A stretch of DNA of 34,212 bases from Myxococcota bacterium (GTDB lineage Bacteria > Myxococcota_C > UBA6777), in NCBI GenBank assembly GCA_963169055.1, contig CAUJFU010000455.1, forward strand, positions 1 to 34,212, in the 5' to 3' direction. The translations under genes and the position numbers were made by a program. The notes beneath the pieces were generated by a model, which was not told where the DNA came from, searched no databases, and saw nothing but the letters and a program-made list of their open reading frames with translations. Shown here one piece after another: positions 17,426 to 24,478 of the stretch; the stretch's first letter is position 1; each line of letters starts with the position of its first letter.

Positions 17426-18112
17426 ATGAACAGCTTTTCCTTGTTTTTGAACCTTTTTCGCCTTTTTATTCGCCCCGTCTTTTTTTCCTTGCCCGCGCTC
17501 GCAGTCTTCCTTGGGGCCTGTACGACCAGCACCCAACAAACCCAAAAAGATCCCCTCTCGGTTGCTGGACGAAGCCTTCAAAAAACGCAATCCATCAATC
17601 CAACTGAATTCGATCTCTCTTACTTCCATTTAGATGTCGGCGATATGCTGTACATCAAAGTGTACGACGAGAATATCGAAGGAACCTTTCAAGTGTACCC
17701 CGACTGTACGATCCAGATGCCGCTGCTTGAAACGGTTCGCATCTGTGGAAAAACCCCCGGGCGTATCCGCCAAGAGATCTCCGACGGACTCTTCAAACAT
17801 TTTCTAAAGCGCCGCCCATCCGTCGTTGTCAAAGTCACGGAGTTTAACTCCAAAAAGATCTTTGTCTTTGGGGAAGTCAATAAGCCCGGTCGTTTTGACT
17901 ATACCCCCGGTCTCACCGTGATCCAAATTATTGCGATAGCTGGGGGGTTTGGTCGCCGCGCCGCTCGAAACGATACTCGTTTGATGCGCACGCTTGAAAA
18001 TGGACAGCGTCGAATCTATCGCATCCCTCTTGATTCGTTCGATCGTCGCCGATTCCTCAATCGCTATCTGCGCCCGGGTGACATGATCTACGTTCCTGAA
18101 AGCTGGTTTTAA
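17426..18112 (+). CDS. OPX polysaccharide-export lipoprotein, short Wza-like
   Basis: A 228-residue protein from the ATG at 17426, 35 bases after the barrel gene, with only a weak ribosome binding site (AAAGG). A hydrophobic signal ends in a lipobox (FLGAC, Cys at residue 32). The polysaccharide-export domain follows (LDVGDMLYIKVYDENIEGTF to VVKVTEFNSKKIFVFG), then one SLBB-type domain (GEVNKPGRFDYTPGLTVIQI to RPGDMIYVPESWF). The protein stops directly after that domain. It therefore lacks the extra SLBB domain and the C-terminal amphipathic helix that forms the outer-membrane pore of E. coli Wza. OPX proteins of this short class need a separate barrel, and the preceding gene supplies one. 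Polymer export across the outer membrane is the family role. The substrate is unknown because no synthesis genes are in view. Confidence 0.9.
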   Translation: MNSFSLFLNLFRLFIRPVFFSLPALAVFLGACTTSTQQTQKDPLSVAGRSLQKTQSINPTEFDLSYFHLDVGDMLYIKVYDENIEGTFQVYPDCTIQMPLLETVRICGKTPGRIRQEISDGLFKHFLKRRPSVVVKVTEFNSKKIFVFGEVNKPGRFDYTPGLTVIQIIAIAGGFGRRAARNDTRLMRTLENGQRRIYRIPLDSFDRRRFLNRYLRPGDMIYVPESWF

Positions 18113-18472
18113 ACAGACCGATTCTACGCCTCTAAAGCGGATTCTAAACAGATCGAGGAGCGGGGCGGGGACTTTCGAAACGTTTGACGGTGAACAACGT
18201 GTGATTTGGGGATGTTGAGGACTTTGATGAAAGGTGGGGACTTTCGAAACGTTCGACGGTGAACGATGCGACAAACGGATCGAGTATTGGGGCGGGGTGG
18301 GGACTTTTGGAACATACCGATCATAAGGAAAGCGATAAACTGATCGAAAGATGTCGAATGTAGGGATAAAGCGAACATAGGCCGATCATCGGGGCAGGGC
18401 GGTGATGGTCAAAAAATGCCGAATGTCGGGATAAAGCGAACGTGGGGGGGGCGGGAGCGACGTTGGCGGAGA
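18113..18472. other. Convergent intergenic region filled with degenerate repeats
   Basis: These 360 bases lie between the ends of the OPX gene (+) and the metalloprotease gene (-). No gene is credible. Minus-strand frames only translate the repeats into recurring RTFRKSPP-like peptides. Two repeat families occupy 18167-18446. A short direct repeat at the OPX stop (TAAACAGACCGA at about 18110 and TAAACAGATCGA at about 18145) also belongs here. No clear intrinsic terminator was found. Confidence 0.6.
18167..18446. repeat. Degenerate tandem repeats with 63-69 base period
   Basis: Family A is a 29-base element at 18167-18195 and 18236-18264, differing at one base. It contains the palindrome TTTCGAAA. 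A truncated third copy is at 18299-18313 (GGGGACTTTTGGAAC). Family B is a 31-base element at 18351-18381 and 18416-18446, sharing GGGATAAAGCGAAC. Starts are 69, 63 and 65 bases apart. GATCGA-like and G-rich (GGGGCGGGG) segments recur between copies. Confidence 0.75.
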
Positions 18473-21400
18473 TCAGCGCAGACGGATTTGAACGGTGTTG
18501 AGGAGCTGTTGAACGCGTGCGTGAGCGTTGATCAGGTGCAGGCGTGTTGGGGCGTGTGTTGTGCGTGGAATGGCGTGTTGAAGGCGTTCTGAGAGCTTGA
18601 CCAGTTCTGTTCTTGCTGCGACGGGAGCTTCCGCGATCACAAGCCCGTTGGCTTGGCTATAAGCGAAAAGAAGCTCGATCAAGCTGTTTTGTAGTGCGCG
18701 GCGAGTGCTTGGGATCAGGACTGGATGGGGAGTTTTTTGGCTGGGTTGGGAGGTTGGGGTAGCGGGTGGGAGGAGTTCTGCCCACACTGCGTTAGAGATG
18801 GTCTGGAAGATCTCGGAAACAGAGAGATAGTCGGCGTCAGGGGACTGGCGGAGTTGAATGTCTTCCACTCGGGCAAGGGTTGAGACGTAAAGAAGCCGAT
18901 AGATCGGGAGAAGTTGAAGGGCAAGGATCGTGCGATGCAAAGGATAGTCGATGGGACGGGCGATGATGGCGAAGGTAAAGCCATACAAACGCTCGGGAGC
19001 GAGTTTGTTGAGCAGGCTCGGGGAAAAGCTGTAGGCTTTGGGTCCAAAGTATTGTTTCGCAAGGAAATCTAGCGCTGCGCGTTGTTTTTTTGCGGATACT
19101 GGTCGAAAGGGGAGGCGCTTTCCGGGATCACCGATGTGATCGCGTTGGTGATAGAGGCCACCGACAAAACGCGCTGCTTGGATGCCTGCGCGAAGATGCG
19201 TTGAGGCCGCGATGTTGAACATATAGCGCATCCGTTGGTAGCTACCGCCTTTGGAGCGCGGAACATAGGATTCAATACGCTTCCACATCTCGGAGGCGAT
19301 CTTGGCGCGGTGTTGGGCGTAACGAAGAGGATCTTTGCCTAGATCCCAACGTTCTGCGGTGGGATCGACCGAGGTAAAGCCAAAAGCATCTTCGTCCGTT
19401 GCGTAGGCGAGTTCGTGCTTGGCGACGCGAGAGGCGATGCGGTTGAGGTAGGGCAGTTCCTCTTCGGGGGTGCGCGCAGGAAGCGGGCGGTAGGCATATT
19501 CGATGGCCCAATGATCGTAAGGACCAAGGGTGGTTTGCCAGTACTCGCCTTGTTTTTGGCCGGGTGCAGCGAGGTTTACGGGGGTGTATTCCATGACGGA
19601 GTTGGTGAGACCCATGCGCTTGGTGCGTGCGGTATCGTGGAGCTGTTCGAGGGTGTGGAGGGTACTGGCCTTGAAGTTGTGACGCAAACCGAGGGTGTGG
19701 CCGACCTCGTGGGAGATCACGCTCACGATAAAGTCATCGATGTATTTTTTAGCTTGGCTCGTGCCCGGGACAAGTTCTTTGCGCAGAGTCAAAAGACCCC
19801 ATCCAAAGGCCGCTTGGATGCGAGCTTCGTTCATGTGGGCGCAATGGAATTGTTGTCGGCGATTGTGGAAGGTGGGTTGTGCTGCTTTCTTTTTGAGATC
19901 AGCCATTTGTTGCTTGTAGTCTTGCAATAGTGTGTGGAAAGGCTTGAGGCCGCTGAATTCGTTTTCTGCAAGCATAAACTCAAGACCACTGCCTTGGAGA
20001 GCGCTGAGAGGTTCGATTTGCAGAGAGAATTGTTGGTTGAGGAAAAGCGTCATTTCGGAAGATACGCGGATATCGGCGTCGTAGATCTCGCCTGTTAGTG
20101 GATCGATCCGTGAGGGGCCTTGCGCAAACCCCGCTGTATTGGCGAGAAACCAGCGAACGCTGTTGTAGCGGATATCGGCGGGATCCCATGTGGCGTTATC
20201 GGGCTGTTGGCGCGCAACGACGGCGTTTTGGAAACCGATGCGCTCAAAGGCTTGATTCCACATCAAGATGCCCTTTGCTACGGAGTCGCGGTAGCGGTGA
20301 GGAATACCGTTTTCGAGCCAAAAAGTGATCGGGGTTTTGGGTTCGGAAAGACGCGCACGAGGGTTTTTCTTTTCAAGACGCCAACGTGTCACATAACGGA
20401 TGTAGCGGGTGTCCACATCATCACGGCTAAAGTCTTTGGCGACCATCATAAAATGACCCACACGATCATCGGCATAGCGAGGGCGAAAACCGGGTTCGGG
20501 CATCGTCGAGAGGCTGTAGCGGAGCTTGATCATCGCTTGTCCGAGCGGTGTGGTGGCTGTGGTTGCACGCGAGACGAAGATGCCGCTCATGGTCAATTCG
20601 AGGTTTTTGGGATAGGCGTTGACTTTTTCAATCGCGGTGGTACGCAAGGCAAAGAATCGCGCAAATCGCGCTACGCCAAGCAAGTCCTGTGTGAGAAATT
20701 TCGTGGCGTCGATCAAGAAAGATTTCTTTTTGGGGTGAACATCGCTGAGGATTAAGTTGGCAGCGCGGATGGAGTTTGCAAAAGAGCGATCGATGATCTT
20801 GCTGAGCGCCGATTTGGGGGAGACGCGGAACTTGACGTTTTTCTCGATCATATAAAGCGCACGCGCATGGCGAACAAACAGAAAAGGGTATTCATCGAGC
20901 ATCGCAAACGTCAAAAGCGTATCGCCTGTTCCGCCTTCAAGAGTAGGAGAAAACAAGTAAAGTTTATTTAATTGTTCGGGGGCGATCTCCATCATATACA
21001 GAGGTTGTCCATAAGCATCTTTCTTGGTATAGAGAGGAAAAAGACCGTCGATGCGCGTGGCACCTTTGATGAGCGTTTCGAAGGGTTGCAGCGGGGCTTT
21101 TTTCTTGACCGCGCTTTTGATGCGGGCGACAAGGCTTTTGAGAGCGGCGTTGGGTTGGGCGGGCTTGGTTGTGGGGGTTGTTTTGGCGGTGGGTTGGGTG
21201 CGTTGGGTGTTTCGCAACAGCATCTTCATGGAGTACTGGAGGGTGGAGATCATGCCGACCCAACTTTGGACGGGGGGAAGCACATCGCTGTAGAGGATGC
21301 GCCCGTCGGCGTTGGTGATGCGGTAGGTTGCGGTAAAAGTGCGATAATGGTAGCCGATAGAACCCGTGATCACGAAGCGCACGCCCATTCTTTTGAAGTC

Positions 21401-21670
21401 TGCGAGCAAACCGCCCGTCAGTTGGCGTTTTCGAGGCCATTCGTGTTTGGATAGAAGTTCGCGGATGGTTTGGGGATCGATCAGATTGTACCGTCGTGCG
21501 TTGAGCGAGTTGTAGAGGATCATGGCGAGGGTTTCGCCTGCGCCCGCAGAGATGCGTCCTGAGGTGTCAAAGTCGAGGACTGCAAAACGGTTCGAGGCGT
21601 TGTTGGCGTGTGCGGCTGTGCCAAAGCACAGGCAAGCCCCCAAAAAGCCCCAGAAGATCAATCGCTTCAT
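18473..21670 (-). CDS. Secreted zinc metalloprotease (DUF5117/DUF4953 type) with CsgG/TolB-like N-terminal domain
   Basis: About 1065 residues from the ATG at 21670, eight bases after AAAGGAG. The frame opens earlier at 21784, but the signal peptide (MKRLIFWGFLGACLCFG...AHA) fixes the start. Residues about 25-155 resemble the CsgG/TolB-N/FlgO nucleotide-like fold (FAVLDFDTSGRISAG, then RMGVRFVITGSIGY). A DUF5117-like region precedes the catalytic motif HEVGHTLGLRH (residues 654-664), a metzincin HExxHxxGxxH zinc site. A Met-turn-like NSVMEYTP lies about 35 residues later. The C-terminal 350 residues match the DUF4953-type tail in layout. Family members are secreted or periplasmic proteases of poorly known substrate. 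The N-terminal fusion is unusual. It converges on the OPX gene and is divergent from prfB, so no functional partner is implied by operon structure. Confidence 0.85.
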   Translation of the reverse strand: MKRLIFWGFLGACLCFGTAAHANNASNRFAVLDFDTSGRISAGAGETLAMILYNSLNARRYNLIDPQTIRELLSKHEWPRKRQLTGGLLADFKRMGVRFVITGSIGYHYRTFTATYRITNADGRILYSDVLPPVQSWVGMISTLQYSMKMLLRNTQRTQPTAKTTPTTKPAQPNAALKSLVARIKSAVKKKAPLQPFETLIKGATRIDGLFPLYTKKDAYGQPLYMMEIAPEQLNKLYLFSPTLEGGTGDTLLTFAMLDEYPFLFVRHARALYMIEKNVKFRVSPKSALSKIIDRSFANSIRAANLILSDVHPKKKSFLIDATKFLTQDLLGVARFARFFALRTTAIEKVNAYPKNLELTMSGIFVSRATTATTPLGQAMIKLRYSLSTMPEPGFRPRYADDRVGHFMMVAKDFSRDDVDTRYIRYVTRWRLEKKNPRARLSEPKTPITFWLENGIPHRYRDSVAKGILMWNQAFERIGFQNAVVARQQPDNATWDPADIRYNSVRWFLANTAGFAQGPSRIDPLTGEIYDADIRVSSEMTLFLNQQFSLQIEPLSALQGSGLEFMLAENEFSGLKPFHTLLQDYKQQMADLKKKAAQPTFHNRRQQFHCAHMNEARIQAAFGWGLLTLRKELVPGTSQAKKYIDDFIVSVISHEVGHTLGLRHNFKASTLHTLEQLHDTARTKRMGLTNSVMEYTPVNLAAPGQKQGEYWQTTLGPYDHWAIEYAYRPLPARTPEEELPYLNRIASRVAKHELAYATDEDAFGFTSVDPTAERWDLGKDPLRYAQHRAKIASEMWKRIESYVPRSKGGSYQRMRYMFNIAASTHLRAGIQAARFVGGLYHQRDHIGDPGKRLPFRPVSAKKQRAALDFLAKQYFGPKAYSFSPSLLNKLAPERLYGFTFAIIARPIDYPLHRTILALQLLPIYRLLYVSTLARVEDIQLRQSPDADYLSVSEIFQTISNAVWAELLPPATPTSQPSQKTPHPVLIPSTRRALQNSLIELLFAYSQANGLVIAEAPVAARTELVKLSERLQHAIPRTTHAPTRLHLINAHARVQQLLNTVQIRLR

Positions 21671-22042
21671 GCTTTTTGCTCCTTTGTGTCGATGCAACAA
21701 ATCAAGGGGGATACGGCGATCAAGACCTGCCGTCGAGGTCGTTGCTCCGCTTTGTACGTTGAAGGCTCGTTTGAGGGGCCGCATGGGGCGGTTTCTTGGC
21801 GTTTCAATCGTCGTGAGCGCGGCAGTACAAGGTTATGTTGGAAAGTGGCGAACAAGGCAAGTACGCAGAACGTTCCACGAAAGGCTTGCGTTTTGTGTGT
21901 GGTCGCGTTATCCAGAGGGGTCCGCAGAACCCCCTTGAGATGCGTTCACGCAAAAGGCGATGCAAGGGGGGGTTGCGAGATTCCTTGGGTGAAATCGACC
22001 CAAAAGTATTCAACGTATCGAAAGAACAGGAGAAGACCCGTC
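21671..22042. other. Divergent intergenic region between metalloprotease and prfB
   Basis: These 372 bases hold no credible gene. A small inverted repeat, TTGGGT (21985-21990) with ACCCAA (21998-22003), lies about 40 bases before prfB. AGGAGA at 22028-22033 is the prfB ribosome binding site. No convincing -35/-10 pair was found on either strand. Confidence 0.5.
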
Positions 22043-23183
22043 ATGCAAACCCTTCGAGAAGTCAAGCTCAAGATCACCGATCTCCAAGAGCGTCAAGAAC
22101 ACCTTGGGAGGTGTCTTTGACCTTGCAGGTCGCCAAGAACGCCTGAAAAAACTGGATGAAGTGGCCGCAGATCCGGCAATCTGGGAAGATCAAGAGCGCG
22201 CACAAAAAGTACTCCGCGAACGTTCCAATCTGACGGCCTTTGTCGAGCGTTTTCAACGTCTGCGTCGAGGGCTTTCGGATGCCGAGACGCTGCTTGAATT
22301 GTCTACAGATGACGAGCCCACCGAAGAAACTTTGAGCGAGTTGGCTTCGGAATTGGGGGTTCCTGAAAAGATCATCGAGGAGATGGAGTTTGAGCGGATG
22401 CTCGGTGGAGAAGCCGATCGCAACAATGCCATCGTTTCGGTGAACGCAGGAGCCGGCGGGACCGAGTCTTGTGATTGGGCGTCGATGCTTTTGCGGATGT
22501 TGCTGTTTTATTGCGAAAAACGCGGATGGAAGACCAACATCAACGATCAGCAAGATGGCGAAGAGGCGGGGATCAAGAGTGCAACCTTTTCGGTCGAAGG
22601 CGAGTACGCTTACGGCTATCTCAAAGCGGAAGTGGGGGTTCATCGACTTGTGCGTGTTTCTCCGTTCGACTCGCAAGCCCGCCGCCACACGTCTTTTGCG
22701 TCGGTGTTTGTTTCCCCCGAAGTGGACGACGATATCGAGATCGAACTGAACGAAGCCGATATCCGCGTCGATACGTACCGAGCGTCAGGAGCGGGCGGAC
22801 AGCACGTCAACAAAACAGACTCGGCAGTGCGGATGACGCACATGCCCACAGGGATCGTGGTGGCTTGTCAGAACGAACGATCCCAACACAAAAACCGCGC
22901 AACAGCGATCAAGATGTTGCGTTCTCGACTTTACGAAGCAGAACTCCAAAAACGCCGCGATGAGATGGATCAGATCAACTCTCAAAAGAAAGGGATCTCG
23001 TTTGGGAGCCAGATCCGCTCGTATGTTCTTCATCCGTACCGCATGGTCAAAGACCACCGCACAGGCACCGAAGTGGGCGATGTGGACTCCGTTCTCAATG
23101 GTCGCCTTGATGACTTTATCGAAGCTTACCTGTTGAAGAGCGGGCACGAAACGCTTACAACCAGCGATGATTTCGATGTATAA
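22043..23183 (+). CDS. prfB: Peptide chain release factor 2, with programmed +1 frameshift
   Basis: RF2 ends translation at UGA and UAA. The gene is in two frames: 25 codons from the ATG at 22043 (after AGGAGA) to an in-frame TGA at 22118-22120, then the +1 frame from 22119 to 23183. Joined, the product is about 379 residues, near the usual length. The frame-0 part (MQTLREVKLKITDLQERQEH) and the start of the +1 part (DLAGRQERLKKLDEVAADP) together give the standard RF2 N-terminus. Key motifs are present: SPF in VRVSPFDSQARRH, which reads the stop codon, and GGQ in GAGGQHVNKTDS, which triggers peptide release. The shift makes RF2 regulate its own synthesis: low RF2 means slow reading of TGA and more frameshifting. 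It is an intact gene, not a pseudogene. The common neighbour lysS is not adjacent in this window. Confidence 0.97.
22106..22121 (+). promoter_or_regulatory. prfB: prfB +1 frameshift signal
   Basis: The site has the canonical parts: an internal Shine-Dalgarno-like GGGAGG (22106-22111), a three-base spacer (TGT), the slippery CTT (22115-22117), then TGA followed by C (22118-22121). The spacing equals the classical E. coli site. The ribosome slips from CTT to TTT and continues with GAC. Confidence 0.95.
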
Positions 23184-23199
23184 ACATCTTGTGCGCGTA

Positions 23200-23237
23200 G
23201 AGCATCGCAGAGTGCGCAGAACATCGCAGAGTGCGTA
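23200..23237. repeat. Two 19-base tandem repeats at the hydrolase 3' end
   Basis: Units at 23200-23218 and 23219-23237 share CATCGCAGAGTGCG and differ at two positions. They lie between the converging stops of prfB and the hydrolase gene, two bases from the latter. Confidence 0.7.
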
Positions 23238-23239
23238 GA

Positions 23240-23905
23240 TTACCGTAGGTCGGGGGGGATGGCTTCGCTGATAAAGTCGGCGAGTTCGTGTAGATGGCCG
23301 TGGAAGAAATGATCGGCTTCGTCGATGAGCTTGGAGCGAACAAATCCGTCGAATGTTCCGATGTAGCGGTCAAGATCATCAGGTGTGCAGAAGCTATCTT
23401 TTTCTCCTAGAACCATGTGCAAGCCCGCTGTGGTGGGGATCGCAAACGTTGGGAGTGGGTGCATTGAAAAGGGAGGTGCGATCAAGACCGCAGCATCAGC
23501 CTCTCCACCTTCGGCCAGATAACGCGAAACCACGCCCGTTCCAAAAGAAAAACCGATCAAAAAAAGCCGTTGGAAGGTGCTGTACCGACGGAGCGTATCG
23601 ATCGCTCCTTTGAGATCGAGAACCTCAGCGATGCCTTCGCCGTAGTGGCCCTCTGAACGTCCCACACCACGGTAGTTAAAGCGAATCGTCGAGGCTCGGA
23701 TGGATGCTGTTGCGCGGAGCGCTGCGTCCACGACTTTGTTGTGCATCGTTCCGCCATGAAGCGGGTGAGGATGGCAGATCACCGCCCCCCAAGCGCCTTC
23801 TCCAAGATGGAGCAGCCCTTCGAGACGCAAGGGCTGGGCTTCGTGCGAGAGGAAGGTGAGGCTTTGCTCCTTCGGGCGAGACGGAAAAGACGAACGTTCG
23901 CTCAA
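23240..23905 (-). CDS. Alpha/beta hydrolase (COG2945-like)
   Basis: A 221-residue single-domain alpha/beta hydrolase. The nucleophile elbow is GFSFG. The acid is probably the Asp of LGEKDSF and the base the His of DEADHFFHG, giving a Ser-Asp-His triad. The segment HPHPLHGGTMHNKVV near residue 45 is typical of the small-hydrolase group that includes COG2945. The probable start is TTG at 23905, 15 bases after the Rrf2 gene's stop on the same strand, with only a weak ribosome binding site (AAGAGAG). No better start exists before the conserved HPHP segment. The tight spacing suggests co-transcription with, and perhaps control by, the Rrf2 regulator. Members act as esterases or hydrolases on unknown small substrates. 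No signal peptide is seen, so the enzyme is cytoplasmic. Confidence 0.85.
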   Translation of the reverse strand: MSERSSFPSRPKEQSLTFLSHEAQPLRLEGLLHLGEGAWGAVICHPHPLHGGTMHNKVVDAALRATASIRASTIRFNYRGVGRSEGHYGEGIAEVLDLKGAIDTLRRYSTFQRLFLIGFSFGTGVVSRYLAEGGEADAAVLIAPPFSMHPLPTFAIPTTAGLHMVLGEKDSFCTPDDLDRYIGTFDGFVRSKLIDEADHFFHGHLHELADFISEAIPPDLR

Positions 23906-23920
23906 GATTTTCTCTCTTTC

Positions 23921-24418
23921 TTACTCTGCTTTTTCGGGAGATTCGTGGCTTGTGCAATGGAAGGTTTCGCCACCAAAGCCGGGCAAAAAGCGCAGCGGTT
24001 GGAGGGCGCAACTGTGGCGTGAGACAAGTTCTTCGAGAGTAATCGAGCCTAAGATATCTTCGATGGCGTGGGTGACGCGAGCCCAGATCTCTTGGGTGGC
24101 GCAGCTTCCGCTTTTGACGCAAGACTCTTGGTCGACAAGACAATCGGCGACAGCAAGAGAGCCTTCGAGGACTTGGATCACTTCGGCCATGCGGATCTTT
24201 GAGGGGTGACGGGCCAAGCGGTAGCCTCCTGTGGGTCCGCGCAAGCCTTCGATGATCTCGGCACGACGGAGCAAGATGAAAAGCTGCTCAAGATATTTTT
24301 TGGAAAGACCCTGACGATCCGCGATGGTTTGGAGCATCATCGGGCGTGGGTCCTCATGGTGCATGGCAAGCTCGACAAGTGCGCGGGTTCCGTACTCGGC
24401 GCGGGTGGATAATTTCAT
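23921..24418 (-). CDS. Rrf2-family transcriptional regulator with probable Fe-S cysteines
   Basis: A 165-residue regulator from the ATG at 24418, six bases after AGGAG. A TTG three bases earlier is in frame but too close. The N-terminal winged helix is typical (MKLSTRAEYGTRALVELA, then LSKKYLEQLFILLRRAEIIE and GPTGGYRLAR). Cysteines at residues 93, 100 and 106 form C-x6-C-x5-C, close to the C-x5-C-x5-C that holds a 2Fe-2S cluster in IscR. Rrf2 proteins of this type sense Fe-S status, redox or nitric oxide. No isc or suf genes are next to it, so it is not called iscR. It leads a two-gene unit with the hydrolase. An inverted repeat at 24432-24458, just upstream of its ribosome binding site, is a candidate self-operator. 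Confidence 0.93.
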   Translation of the reverse strand: MKLSTRAEYGTRALVELAMHHEDPRPMMLQTIADRQGLSKKYLEQLFILLRRAEIIEGLRGPTGGYRLARHPSKIRMAEVIQVLEGSLAVADCLVDQESCVKSGSCATQEIWARVTHAIEDILGSITLEELVSRHSCALQPLRFLPGFGGETFHCTSHESPEKAE

Positions 24419-24431
24419 CAAAAACTCCTGA

Positions 24432-24458
24432 AACCTCGTACCGAAGGGGGTAAAGGTT
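24432..24458 (-). promoter_or_regulatory. Inverted repeat before the Rrf2 gene, possible operator
   Basis: AACCTCGTACC (24432-24442) and GGTAAAGGTT (24449-24458) are inverted copies with one gap around a six-base centre. The repeat lies three bases upstream of the AGGAG of the Rrf2 gene on the minus strand. It could be an autoregulatory site or an RNA hairpin. It does not match the IscR type 1 consensus closely. Confidence 0.4.
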
Positions 24459-24478
24459 CTCTTTTTTTACAAGGTTCG

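Noticed and set aside
18167..18446. Possible CRISPR array
   Set aside because: Repeat unit number is two to three, two different repeat families alternate, the spacing is not spacer-like in pattern and no cas genes are present.
22043..22120. prfB as a broken gene or sequencing error
   Set aside because: The TGA sits in a perfect programmed frameshift context with the correct three-base spacing, and the joined frames give a complete RF2.
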